The translations under genes were made by a program, and so were the position numbers. From Sphaerochaetaceae bacterium (GTDB lineage Bacteria > Spirochaetota > Spirochaetia > Sphaerochaetales > Sphaerochaetaceae): 33,887 nucleotides of DNA. Below are positions 23,040 through 31,233 of this stretch, piece by piece; position 1 is the first letter of the stretch; each line of letters opens with the position of its first letter. Below the pieces are notes generated by a model. The model did not search any database. It was not told the origin of the DNA and saw only the letters and a program-made list of their open reading frames with translations. Where the stretch lies: assembly GCA_028532915.1 (NCBI GenBank), contig JAQQAI010000067.1, positions 1 through 33,887 of the forward strand, read 5' to 3'.

Positions 23040-23063
23040 CTTTCCTCCTTTAATTGAGGAAAG
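23040..23063 (-). promoter_or_regulatory. Hairpin masking the Shine-Dalgarno of the 23037 gene
   Basis: On the minus strand CTTTCCTC and GAGGAAAG form a perfect 8-bp stem with an 8-nt loop, ending 2 nt before the start codon. Part of the AAGGAGG ribosome-binding site is within the stem, so translation initiation may be controlled. Confidence 0.6.
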
Positions 23064-23135
23064 ATGGATATCAAAAAGTGTACCAAATTACAAAATTAGG
23101 ACATGATAGGTTAATATGTTACAATGAGATAAAAA

Positions 23136-24122
23136 TCAGTCTGAAAGGGATTCGGCGATCATATCAAGCAGGTTCTTCTTAAGTGCATCAAACGGCATGG
23201 TGACTGTGGCCCCCGCAGCCTTCCGATGACCTCCTCCTCCGACTGATGCGGCGATCTTGCCAACATCGACAGTAGAATCGTGGCTTGCTCTGAATCCGAT
23301 CTCCCATGTATCACCTTCGATATGTTTGAAATACAGAACAACCTGTGTCCCTTCGATTCCAAGAAGCTGTGCATACAAAGTGTCGCTCGGACGATCGGCC
23401 GGTGAAAAATCCTTGAACTGATCAGGTTCTTCGATACACATCATCACTCTGTCTTCAAGTAGAGGAACTGTTGACGCAAGAAGGATTCCGAGATACTTCC
23501 TTGAAGCGAGAGAGTGTCCTCCGTCCATCTCGTTGAACACCTCATTCGGTGATACTCCGGTTTCGACGAGCTCCCCTATGAGGTTGAACGTCTCTCCGCG
23601 GTATGGTCCGATGAATCTGAGAAAACCGGTATCAGTCGCGAGCCCGAAGAAGATATGATCTGCGATCTCATTTGTCATTTTGACATCCAGAGCCTTATAG
23701 AGCTGCATGATGCACAGTGTGGTACTGAATGATTTGGGGACGATATATGAAAGGTCTCCGAAGCGGGCTCCTGAAGCGTGATGGTCGACCACGAGTGTTC
23801 TGAGCCCTCCGATCTCGTCTGCCAGATAACCGATTCTGTCGAGTGTTGAACAGTCTACCATGACGACAAGAGGATCTTTCGCTTTCACCTGCGCATCGAT
23901 GTGGGCAGAGAAGAGAGGTTCGTACTGCCGTATTTCCTTTCGTGTGAAAGGCCCGGCATTCACAAGATGAACTTCTACCGAGAGCGACTGAAGGAGTTTT
24001 CCCATAGAGATCTGCGAATGAATACAGTCGCCGTCGGGAGATATGTGGCCGATGACCACAGCGACGGTAGAATCATGAATCGCCGACAATATCTTTGGTT
24101 CTATTTCTGGATATGTAAACAT
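23136..24122 (-). CDS. nrnA: DHH/DHHA1 phosphoesterase, NrnA type (oligoribonuclease / pAp phosphatase)
   Basis: Predicted Mn-dependent phosphodiesterase that degrades nano-RNA and 3'-phosphoadenosine-5'-phosphate. 328 aa, family length. Motif I is 'GHISPDGDCIHSQ' (H26, D30, D32; the usual Gly before Ser is His35 here). Motif II is D90 in 'MVDCS' and motif III 'VVDHHAS' (D113-H114-H115). The C-terminal DHHA1 substrate loop is 'GGGGHRKAAGATV'. It starts 27 bp after clpX, so it is probably the last gene of the tig-clpP-clpX transcript; the start ATG 24122 has only a weak upstream SD. A 98-bp gap separates it from the next gene. Confidence 0.9.
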   Translation of the reverse strand: MFTYPEIEPKILSAIHDSTVAVVIGHISPDGDCIHSQISMGKLLQSLSVEVHLVNAGPFTRKEIRQYEPLFSAHIDAQVKAKDPLVVMVDCSTLDRIGYLADEIGGLRTLVVDHHASGARFGDLSYIVPKSFSTTLCIMQLYKALDVKMTNEIADHIFFGLATDTGFLRFIGPYRGETFNLIGELVETGVSPNEVFNEMDGGHSLASRKYLGILLASTVPLLEDRVMMCIEEPDQFKDFSPADRPSDTLYAQLLGIEGTQVVLYFKHIEGDTWEIGFRASHDSTVDVGKIAASVGGGGHRKAAGATVTMPFDALKKNLLDMIAESLSD

Positions 24123-24149
24123 CTGGTATCTACCGCCTCATTCTAATAT

Positions 24150-25394
24150 TCATGCAGGCTGTTCATCTTCGAGCTTTGGTGGCGGAAGTCTCATCTGCTC
24201 GACCGCTTCACGGTTGACGATGATCTCGTTGACACCCTTTCTCGAAGGAATGTCGTACATCACTTCGATCATGATATTCTCGACGATGCTTCTTAGACCT
24301 CTGGCACCTGTTTTCTGTTCGATGCTCTTTTCCGCGATCGCCTCGATCGCTTCGGGGAGGAACTTCAGTTCCACTTCATCGAGTTTCAGTGATGCCGTAT
24401 ACTGTTTGATGATCGAATTCTTAGGTTCGGTGATGATCCTCATCAGATCATTCTTAGAAAGATTGTTCAGTGCGACATGAATCGGCAGCCTTCCGATGAA
24501 TTCAGGGATCAGACCGAATTTGACCAGATCGTCGGGGTGGATCTGTTTGAACAATGTTGCATTATCAACATCAGTGGAATTTGCAACTTGAGCACCGAAT
24601 CCCATCTGATGGGCGCTTACCCTTTTCTCGATCACTTTATCGAGACCGACAAAGGCACCGCCGCAGATGAACAGGATGTTCCTGGTATTGATCTTAAGCA
24701 TCTCCTGATTAGGATGCTTTCTTCCTCCCTGAGGCGGGACGGAGGCTTCAGTCCCTTCGATGATCTTCAGCAGAGCCTGCTGTACACCTTCGCCCGATAC
24801 GTCACGGGTGATGGAGACATTCTCGCTCTTTTTAGCGATCTTATCGATCTCATCGACGAAGATGATACCGTGTTCGGCCTTCTGGATATCGTTGTCGGCA
24901 TTCTGAATGAGTTTGAGAAGGATGTTCTCGACATCTTCACCGACATATCCGGCCTCGGTCAGAGTCGTCGCATCGGCAATGGCAAAGGGAACTTTCAGTT
25001 TCTTAGCGAGAGTCTTTGCAAGAAGCGTCTTTCCTGTACCGGTAGGTCCGATGAGGAGAATGTTGGATTTATCCATCTCAAGACCGTCTTTTTTGAAGAC
25101 ATGGTCGAATTTCACTCTCTTGTAGTGGTTGTAGACAGCAACGGAGAGGACTTTCTTCGCATCATCCTGACCGACGACGAAATCATCGAGGTATTCGTGA
25201 ATCTCCCGGGGAGTGGGGACTTCTTTTAAAAAGTCCTCATCAAAGGAATCTTGTCCGATTCCCTGATTTATCATCATATCATTGCAGTTATCGACACAGT
25301 AGTTGCAGATCGCAACTCCCGGTCCGTAGAACAATGTTTTGACTTCAGAGGAGCTTCTTCCGCAGAAGGAGCACACTTTTGTATTTCTAGCCAT
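24150..25394 (-). CDS. clpX: ATP-dependent Clp protease ATP-binding subunit ClpX
   Basis: AAA+ unfoldase that feeds substrates to ClpP. 414 aa. The N-terminal zinc-binding domain has C8/C11 and C30/C33 ('CSFCG', 'CNYCVD'). The AAA+ module has Walker A 'GPTGTGKT' (116-123), pore loop 'GYVGEDVE' (149-156), Walker B '[10 protein letters not shown]', sensor and arginine-finger regions, and the C-terminal '[13 protein letters not shown]'. The ClpP-docking tripeptide, IGF in E. coli, reads MGF (264-266) here, a conservative change. It starts 2 bp after clpP, with AGGAG. Part of the tig-clpP-clpX operon. Confidence 0.98.
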   Translation of the reverse strand: MARNTKVCSFCGRSSSEVKTLFYGPGVAICNYCVDNCNDMMINQGIGQDSFDEDFLKEVPTPREIHEYLDDFVVGQDDAKKVLSVAVYNHYKRVKFDHVFKKDGLEMDKSNILLIGPTGTGKTLLAKTLAKKLKVPFAIADATTLTEAGYVGEDVENILLKLIQNADNDIQKAEHGIIFVDEIDKIAKKSENVSITRDVSGEGVQQALLKIIEGTEASVPPQGGRKHPNQEMLKINTRNILFICGGAFVGLDKVIEKRVSAHQMGFGAQVANSTDVDNATLFKQIHPDDLVKFGLIPEFIGRLPIHVALNNLSKNDLMRIITEPKNSIIKQYTASLKLDEVELKFLPEAIEAIAEKSIEQKTGARGLRSIVENIMIEVMYDIPSRKGVNEIIVNREAVEQMRLPPPKLEDEQPA

Positions 25395-25396
25395 AC

Positions 25397-26005
25397 TTAA
25401 CTTCTCCTCATGATCTTATCGGCGAGGCCGTATTCTACAGCCTCTTGTGCATTGAAGAAGTAGTCACGTTCAAGATCGGCTGCGATCGTCTCTTTCGATT
25501 TTCCGGTGTGATGAGCAAAATATTCGATTGAAAGCTGCTTGATCCTCGAGAGCTCTTTCGCGTGTATCTGGATATCGGAGACCTGACCTCCGACACCGCC
25601 GAAAGGCTGGTGGATCATCACACGTGCTGAAGGAAGAATGAACCGCTTCCCTTCAGTTCCGGCTGTCAGCAGTAAAGCTCCCATACTCGCCGCCTGTCCG
25701 ATACATATCGTCTGGACATCACTTTTGATGTACTGCATCGTATCATAGATCGCCAGTCCGGCAGTCACGGAACCGCCGGGGGAATTGATGTAGAGACTGA
25801 TATCCTTTGTCGGGTCCTCAGACTCCAGAAACAATAATTGAGCTACAACCAGGTTTGCAGAGACATTTGTCACCTCTTCGCCCAGGATAATGATCCTGTC
25901 ACGGAGAAGACGCGAATAGATATCGAAAGAACGTTCTCCGATTCCAGAGTGTTCGATTACCACCGGTACGAGAGATTCCTGTGCTGGATCAATAGTTCTG
26001 TTCAT
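25397..26005 (-). CDS. clpP: ATP-dependent Clp protease proteolytic subunit ClpP
   Basis: Serine peptidase that forms the double heptamer with ClpX. 202 aa. The catalytic triad is S107 ('[12 protein letters not shown]'), H132 ('VMIHQPFGG') and D181 ('ERDYFF'). '[20 protein letters not shown]' is the oxyanion and substrate strand region. ATG 26005 has a G-rich SD about 6 nt upstream. It is the middle gene of tig-clpP-clpX. Confidence 0.98.
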   Translation of the reverse strand: MNRTIDPAQESLVPVVIEHSGIGERSFDIYSRLLRDRIIILGEEVTNVSANLVVAQLLFLESEDPTKDISLYINSPGGSVTAGLAIYDTMQYIKSDVQTICIGQAASMGALLLTAGTEGKRFILPSARVMIHQPFGGVGGQVSDIQIHAKELSRIKQLSIEYFAHHTGKSKETIAADLERDYFFNAQEAVEYGLADKIMRRS

Positions 26006-26029
26006 AATTCCCCCTTGAAAACTTCAGCT

Positions 26030-27373
26030 TTAATGCTGATGGCTGCTCATGAATTCATCGTAACTCACTTCCTTGGACTCCTTGAAAGTGTTTTTCTCGA
26101 GCAGGAAGTCTGATGCCTTACGTGTCTGAAGATCATCCTTGAGCATCTCTTTGTAGTAGTTCTTCGTATTCTCATCGGTGATATCTTTGAGCTGCTGTTC
26201 AACTTGTTCGGCAAGTTCTTCTTCGGTCACCTCAAAATTCTCTTTCTCTTTGATCTTCTCAATGATCAGCTGAATCTTCAGGTTCTTTTCCGCCGGTTCT
26301 CTCCACCCTTCGGTGAAGGATTCTTTTGTCTGCCCCGAGAAGGAGAGGTACTGAAGGACCTGTTCCTCATTCATTCCGGACTGACTGACGAATCTTCTCC
26401 ATGAAGAATCGACTTCCGCTTCGATCATGGATGCGGGGACTTCAAAATCGACCTTCTCGAGCAGAGCATCAAGAAGTGTGTTCAGCTTAGTCTCTTTCAG
26501 ATGGCCTTCGAGATTTTTCTCGAGCTTCTCTTTGGTGCCTTTTACCAGGTCTTCAACGGTCTTGTATTCTTCAGCGACATCCTGGGCGAACTCGTCATCA
26601 AGGTCTGGTACATCTCGTACCTTCACGGTGTTCAGAGTGACAGAGAGCTTTACACTCTTTCCTCTGTACTCTTCTACTTCATGATCATCACCGAAAGTCT
26701 TTGAAATGACTTTTGTCTCGCCTTTCTTCATGCCGATAACATCGTCGTCGATCTTGTAGAAGTTCGTCCCGCTGCCGACGGTGAACACGAAATCCTTTCG
26801 TGAAGTACCTGCGACCTCTTCATCATTCTCGTCAAGTTCGACATAATCTATCGTAATAATATCGTCTTTTTCGACATCTTTATCTTTCTCGATCACCATT
26901 GCATTCTGGTCACGAAGTTTTTCGATCTCGGCGTTTACAGTCTCATCGCTGATGACAACTTTCTCGACATCCACTTCCTGTTCGGTGTATGCAGGCAGAT
27001 CGAACTGCGGCAGCACATCGTATTTGACTGAAAATACCAGATCTTTGTCGATCTCGGTAGGGATATCATCTTCATTCTGTAAAGCCGGTGTCGAGTAGGG
27101 AAGCGGTCTGTACTTCTGGTCGACGTCTGCGATTGCCTTCTGCACAGCCTCATCGATCACAGTGTAGACGCTCTCTTCTCTCATACCTTCACCGATCTTG
27201 TTCTCGAGCACCGATTTCGGAGCTTTTCCCTTTCTGAAACCGGGAAGCTGGACACTTTTCATGTACTTGGCTAGTACTTTATCATATGCATCCTGAAGTG
27301 CACTCTGTTCTACGGTGACTGTTAATTCGACCTGGGATTTCTCCAGTTCTTTTACTTCTTGTTTAGCAATCAT
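26030..27373 (-). CDS. tig: Trigger factor (ribosome-associated chaperone)
   Basis: Binds nascent chains at the ribosome exit. ATG 27373 gives 447 aa, the family norm, starting 'MIAKQEVKELEKSQVELTVT' with GAGG 7 nt upstream; the 24 extra codons further up overlap the promoter. The N-terminal ribosome-binding signature 'PGFRKGKAP' is at about 44-52. The FKBP-type PPIase domain (about 155-245) starts 'KDDIITIDYVELDENDEEV' and includes 'FTVGSGTNF' and 'MKKGETKVISKTF'. The C-terminal helical arms follow. It is first in the tig-clpP-clpX operon, the common bacterial order, under the TTGATT-N17-TACTAT promoter. Confidence 0.97.
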   Translation of the reverse strand: MIAKQEVKELEKSQVELTVTVEQSALQDAYDKVLAKYMKSVQLPGFRKGKAPKSVLENKIGEGMREESVYTVIDEAVQKAIADVDQKYRPLPYSTPALQNEDDIPTEIDKDLVFSVKYDVLPQFDLPAYTEQEVDVEKVVISDETVNAEIEKLRDQNAMVIEKDKDVEKDDIITIDYVELDENDEEVAGTSRKDFVFTVGSGTNFYKIDDDVIGMKKGETKVISKTFGDDHEVEEYRGKSVKLSVTLNTVKVRDVPDLDDEFAQDVAEEYKTVEDLVKGTKEKLEKNLEGHLKETKLNTLLDALLEKVDFEVPASMIEAEVDSSWRRFVSQSGMNEEQVLQYLSFSGQTKESFTEGWREPAEKNLKIQLIIEKIKEKENFEVTEEELAEQVEQQLKDITDENTKNYYKEMLKDDLQTRKASDFLLEKNTFKESKEVSYDEFMSSHQH

Positions 27374-27403
27374 TCTATTTCCTCTTTCTTTGCTAGTGTA
27401 TCT

Positions 27404-27432
27404 ATAGTAATCATGACACTTCAATGAATCAA
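27404..27432 (-). promoter_or_regulatory. Promoter of the tig-clpP-clpX operon
   Basis: On the minus strand TTGATT (27432-27427), 17 bp and TACTAT (27409-27404), about 30 bp before the tig start. No CtsR or CIRCE-like operator is seen. Confidence 0.7.
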
Positions 27433-27472
27433 GTGTATGGCTCAATAACAGCTATCCTACCAAAAACTCGAT

Positions 27473-27500
27473 AAAAAAGCGACCCAGTGTTCCGGGCCGC
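27473..27500 (-). terminator. Terminator after tRNA-Gly (27508)
   Basis: On the minus strand GCGGCCC-GGAACACT-GGGTCGC (one G-T pair) is followed by T6. Confidence 0.85.
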
Positions 27501-27507
27501 TCAAGAC

Positions 27508-27579
27508 AGCGAGAGACGGGATTTGAACCCGCGACATCCACCTTGGCAAGGTGGAGCTCTACCACTGAGCTACTCTCGC
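27508..27579 (-). tRNA. tRNA-Gly (anticodon GCC), copy 1
   Basis: 72 nt with acceptor GCGAGAG/CTCTCGC, anticodon stem CCACC/GGTGG and loop TTGCCAA. CCA is not encoded. It differs from copy 2 (28508) at three positions, two of them a compensatory acceptor pair. Confidence 0.97.
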
Positions 27580-27660
27580 AGAATTTCTAATGAATAATAG
27601 CGATAAAAATAATGATGGTCAAGTATCCTTTTCTCATAAAATGGCAAGAAATCGGGCCGG

Positions 27661-28371
27661 TCAGTTTCCACCCAGATATTCGATGCACATTAGAGGATAG
27701 TTGGTGAATATACCGGCGACACCGAGGTCGAGAGTTCTCTGCAGCTGCTTTTCCGTATTGACCGTCCATGTGTTCACACCGATTCCATTTTCCAGGCATT
27801 CTTCGATCGTGTCTTCATCAATGCTCTCAAACTCAGGATGGAAATAGGTGAAGCCATACTTTGAGCAGAAGTTCCCTCCGAATCTAAGTCCCGGATTCGC
27901 CACAAGAGCTGCTGTTTCGACAGTCGGAGCCAGGCGCTGGACTTCCATCAGAGACATGTGATTGAATGAAGAGAGGATGACACTTTTTTCCAGACCGTAT
28001 CTTCCTATGATATCGAGAGTCTTCTGTTCGAGCCCTTTATAATAGATGACACTCGATTTGAGTTCTATGTTCGTCACTATATGTGTTTCAGCTGCCCATT
28101 CGCAGTATTCGTTGAAGGTAGGGACAGTTTCAAAATCATTTTTCGACGCATTCAGTCTTCTCAGTTCTTTGAGAGAATGATCAAGAACGAAACCCGAGCC
28201 GTCGGTGGTCCTGTCTACCTTTTCATCGTGGATGATAACCACTTCTCCGTCTTTTGTGAGCTGGACATCGAGTTCGATGCCATAGGAACCGGCTTCCTGT
28301 GCTTTTCTGAAGGCGGTCATAGTGTTCTCGGGGTAGTGGCCGCTGCTGCCTCTGTGTGCAAATATGTTCAT
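27661..28371 (-). CDS. ugpQ: Glycerophosphodiester phosphodiesterase (GDPD family, cytoplasmic UgpQ type)
   Basis: Hydrolyses glycerophosphodiesters from phospholipid turnover to glycerol 3-phosphate and an alcohol. The frame extends to 28482, but ATG 28371 gives 236 aa starting 'MNIFAHRGSSGHYPENT', exactly where the family begins, with AAGGA 7-8 nt upstream. Catalytic and metal residues are H6-R7, E15, E33, D35 ('GIELDVQLTKDG') and H48 ('IIHDEKVDRTT'); 'TNIELKS' supplies another Glu. No signal peptide, so cytoplasmic. It lies between two tRNA-Gly genes with its own weak promoter. Confidence 0.95.
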   Translation of the reverse strand: MNIFAHRGSSGHYPENTMTAFRKAQEAGSYGIELDVQLTKDGEVVIIHDEKVDRTTDGSGFVLDHSLKELRRLNASKNDFETVPTFNEYCEWAAETHIVTNIELKSSVIYYKGLEQKTLDIIGRYGLEKSVILSSFNHMSLMEVQRLAPTVETAALVANPGLRFGGNFCSKYGFTYFHPEFESIDEDTIEECLENGIGVNTWTVNTEKQLQRTLDLGVAGIFTNYPLMCIEYLGGN

Positions 28372-28402
28372 ACTTCGATCCTTGATACTATAGTATGTAC
28401 AC

Positions 28403-28430
28403 TCTATACCCGCAGACTCTCTCTGTCCAA
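28403..28430 (-). promoter_or_regulatory. Possible promoter of the glycerophosphodiesterase gene
   Basis: On the minus strand TTGGAC (28430-28425), 16 bp and TATAGA (28408-28403), about 32 bp before the start. Confidence 0.5.
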
Positions 28431-28469
28431 TATCAAACGATGATAAAAGTTTTAAAAGATTGTGAAGAT

Positions 28470-28501
28470 AAAAAGAAGACAACCGGGTTTATCCGGTTGT
28501 C
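28470..28501 (-). terminator. Terminator of the tRNA cluster
   Basis: GACAACCGG / CCGGTTGTC (28478-28501) forms a strong stem, followed on the minus strand by TTCTTTTT. It ends the five-tRNA transcript. Confidence 0.88.
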
Positions 28502-28507
28502 AAAAAG

Positions 28508-28579
28508 AGCGAAAGACGGGATTTGAACCCGCGACATCCACCTTGGCAAGGTGGAGCTCTACCGCTGAGCTACTTTCGC
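28508..28579 (-). tRNA. tRNA-Gly (anticodon GCC), copy 2
   Basis: 72 nt with acceptor GCGAAAG/CTTTCGC and loop TTGCCAA. It lies exactly 1000 bp from copy 1 and is the last gene of the five-tRNA cluster. Confidence 0.97.
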
Positions 28580-28587
28580 AAGTGTTG

Positions 28588-28668
28588 TGCGAGAGGAGGG
28601 ACTTGAACCCTCACACCAAAGGTACTAGATCCTAAGTCTAGCGTGTCTGCCAATTCCACCACTCTCGC
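28588..28668 (-). tRNA. tRNA-Leu (anticodon TAG)
   Basis: An 81-nt class II tRNA with acceptor GCGAGAG/CTCTCGC, anticodon stem CTAGA/TCTAG, loop CTTAGGA and a long variable arm. CCA is not encoded. Confidence 0.96.
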
Positions 28669-28686
28669 AAGTGGTCGTTTGAAATA

Positions 28687-28759
28687 TGAGCCGCAAAGGG
28701 TTCGAACCTTTGACCCGCAGATTAAGAGTCTGCTGCTCTACCAGCTGAGCTAGCGGCCC
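28687..28759 (-). tRNA. tRNA-Lys (anticodon CTT)
   Basis: 73 nt with acceptor GGGCCGC/GCGGCTC (one G-T), anticodon stem GCAGA/TCTGC, loop CTCTTAA and T loop TTCGAAC. Confidence 0.96.
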
Positions 28760-28773
28760 GTGTTTGTTTTAAG

Positions 28774-28847
<74 letters not shown>

Positions 28848-28868
28848 ATAAACACCTAAAAAGGTGAG

Positions 28869-28941
28869 GGTGGATGACGGGGCTCGAACCCGCAACAACA
28901 AGATCCACAATCTTGTGCTCTACCATTGAACTACATCCACC
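28869..28941 (-). tRNA. tRNA-His (anticodon GTG)
   Basis: GTGGATG/CATCCAC acceptor with the extra G at position -1 (28941) facing C73 (28869), the identity element of tRNA-His. Anticodon loop TTGTGGA. First gene of the tRNA cluster. Confidence 0.97.
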
Positions 28942-29014
28942 ATGACAGTAAACACTCAAGACTAAGCGATGTGCAAATCAACGTTCTGTAATCTGCCTTA
29001 AATACCTTCTTTTG

Positions 29015-31186
29015 TCAATAGGTTTCGTCTATTTTTGAACAGCGAACAATGATGAACACTCTGTTGAAATCCACTTCTTTATTACACAACATCTTACACA
29101 GATGGTCAATGACTGATTCGGTCGATTCTTCATCTTTTATGTGGGAAAGATAGCTGCTGTGAATGAACCGGCGGATCATCTTCTCGGTGAAAGTTCTGGT
29201 CTGACGCTGGCTCAACTGCTCATATTCCACCTTCCACGGCAGACGGCTGACGGTCTCGATCAGATCCTTCTCGTTCCAGTTTGTCAGTTCATTGCCCTTA
29301 TCGCTGTAGATACTCTTTTCGGACTCGATCATGATATCCTGTATGGTCTTGTCTTCACAATAGGATGACAGGCGCGTCGAGCGCGAAGGGACCGCCTGTG
29401 CAAATGAGAACGTTCCTCCTTCGGCAAGAAGTGAATGGACCGGTTTGAGGATCTCAGTGCGACTGTTGAGAGTGCTGAGAGGATTGAATGAAAGTATTTT
29501 TTCCCACCTCATATCGTCGCCGTTCTCCTTCAGCTCCTGTGCAGTCTTCTCCAAAAGTACGGGGCGTCGCAGCTCATCAAGGGTCGCACTGTAGTTTTTC
29601 AAGTATTCGATTTCTTCACGGTTTCGGGTGATCACGGTCACCGAACCTTCAGGGGCTGCACGCAGCGATTCCCATACGAGGAACCCGTGTCCGGGATTCA
29701 TTACAAGAATATTCTCATATCTTGCGACCTTCAAAGGTGAGAATACAGCTTCTCTGATCTGTTCGAAGGCTTCTCCCTGTTGAGAGAGCATCCTCTGGAT
29801 CCAGCGGCTGTTGTTCTTATCATCAGGGCTGGTTGTGAGTTTCTCTATTGAAAGATCGTCAAGTGATACTTCGTTCTGGGCCTCTCGTCTGCGCAGTATC
29901 ATCTCGTTCATCTTTCCTTCGTATCCGACAGTCCCCGGATTATAGAAGAATTTGCCCTGCAGAGAGGATGGAAGATACTGCTGTGCTACCCAGTGGTCCT
30001 TGAATGCGTGGGGATAGAGATATCCCTGACCGTGGCCGAAGCCCTTCGCATCACGGCTGGCATCTCTCAGATGATTGGGAACATCTGCATCCTTTTCATT
30101 TTCCACGGTTCTTAAAGCATCAAAGAAGGCCATGGTCGAATTCGATTTCGGGGCAGTTGCCAGATAGAGTGCGGCATGGGAGAGATGAAAGCGTCCCTCA
30201 GGCAATCCGATACGGTCGAATGCCTGAGCATCGGCGAGCACTATCTGCATCGCCTGCGGGTCTGCAAGTCCTATATCCTCCGCCGCACTGATGAGCATCC
30301 TTCTGAAAATGAATGAAGGGTCCTCTCCGGCGCTTATCATCTTTGCCATCCAGTACAGCGCCGCATCCGGGTCGCTGCCTCTGATCGACTTGATGAATGC
30401 GCTTATCGTATCGAAATGGTAGTCACCTTCTTTATCGTACAGGACTGCTTTTTTCTGGATGCTCTCTTCTGCGATAGCCTTGGTGATATACCTCACCGTG
30501 GGAGACTGATTCTCGTCCAGGTCGGTCTCGATCGCCAGTTCGAGAGCGTTGAGCAATGAGCGGGCATCTCCGTTAGCGACTTTGATCAGATGTTCCAAAG
30601 CCCCGTCTTCGAACGAAACATCCCATTCGCCGTATCCTCTTTCGCGATCATCGAGGGCCTGACGGGCGATCTGGTACATCTCGTTTTCATTCAGCGGAAG
30701 AAGCTGGAATATCCGGGAGCGGGAGACGAGTGCGGGATTTACCTCAAAATAGGGATTCTCGGTAGTCGCCCCGATCAGTATGCATGTCCCGTTTTCGACA
30801 TGCGGGAGAAGGGCGTCCTGCTGGCTTTTATTCCAGCGGTGGACTTCATCGATGAAAAGGATCGTCCGTTTGCCGAAATGTTTCAGTCTGGAGGAGGCCT
30901 CTTCAATCTCGAATCTGAGTTCCTTCACACCCGACAGTACTGCATTCAGGGTCGAAAAATGACTCTTCGTCGTATTCGCAATCACTCTGGCCAGCGTTGT
31001 CTTCCCGGTTCCCGGAGGTCCGTAGAGGATGATCGAGGAGAGCTGGTCTTTCTGGATGGCTCTGCGCAGCAGCCTTCCCTTGCCGATGATGTGCTGCTGT
31101 CCGATGTATTCCGAAAGAGAACGCGGTCTCATCCTGTGTGCAAGAGGCTGATTTGATAATTGCTGAATAGAGTCGAATAGATCCAT
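29015..31186 (-). CDS. rarA: RarA/MgsA AAA+ ATPase fused to a methyltransferase-like domain
   Basis: A 723-aa two-part protein. Residues 1 to about 430 are a complete replication-associated recombination protein A (Walker A 'GPPGTGKT' 56-63, Walker B 'ILFIDEVHRW', sensor 'IGATTENPYFEVNPAL', and the C-terminal 'SAAEDIGLADP' and 'YLYPHAFKDHWVAQQYLP' blocks), which acts at stalled replication forks. Residues about 490-723 add a Rossmann-like domain whose 'ILVMNPGHGFLVWESLRAAP' resembles a degenerate SAM motif I, followed by 'SVTVITRNREEIEYL'. Standard RarA is about 440 aa. The fusion is real, being one unbroken frame. The ATG has no SD and lies 6 nt after a TATAAT box. Confidence 0.93.
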   Translation of the reverse strand: MDLFDSIQQLSNQPLAHRMRPRSLSEYIGQQHIIGKGRLLRRAIQKDQLSSIILYGPPGTGKTTLARVIANTTKSHFSTLNAVLSGVKELRFEIEEASSRLKHFGKRTILFIDEVHRWNKSQQDALLPHVENGTCILIGATTENPYFEVNPALVSRSRIFQLLPLNENEMYQIARQALDDRERGYGEWDVSFEDGALEHLIKVANGDARSLLNALELAIETDLDENQSPTVRYITKAIAEESIQKKAVLYDKEGDYHFDTISAFIKSIRGSDPDAALYWMAKMISAGEDPSFIFRRMLISAAEDIGLADPQAMQIVLADAQAFDRIGLPEGRFHLSHAALYLATAPKSNSTMAFFDALRTVENEKDADVPNHLRDASRDAKGFGHGQGYLYPHAFKDHWVAQQYLPSSLQGKFFYNPGTVGYEGKMNEMILRRREAQNEVSLDDLSIEKLTTSPDDKNNSRWIQRMLSQQGEAFEQIREAVFSPLKVARYENILVMNPGHGFLVWESLRAAPEGSVTVITRNREEIEYLKNYSATLDELRRPVLLEKTAQELKENGDDMRWEKILSFNPLSTLNSRTEILKPVHSLLAEGGTFSFAQAVPSRSTRLSSYCEDKTIQDIMIESEKSIYSDKGNELTNWNEKDLIETVSRLPWKVEYEQLSQRQTRTFTEKMIRRFIHSSYLSHIKDEESTESVIDHLCKMLCNKEVDFNRVFIIVRCSKIDETY

Positions 31187-31192
31187 AGGCAG

Positions 31193-31221
31193 ATTATACG
31201 GAGTGGGGAGGCTGTTGACAA
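31193..31221 (-). promoter_or_regulatory. rarA promoter giving a predicted leaderless mRNA
   Basis: On the minus strand TTGTCA (31221-31216), 17 bp and a perfect TATAAT (31198-31193), then CTGCCT and ATG at 31186. The start point should coincide with the start codon. Confidence 0.8.
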
Positions 31222-31233
31222 TAGATAAGAGTT

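Noticed and set aside
24477-25229. 250-codon plus-strand frame opposite clpX
   Set aside because: A shadow of the strongly conserved clpX gene, with no promoter or Shine-Dalgarno of its own.
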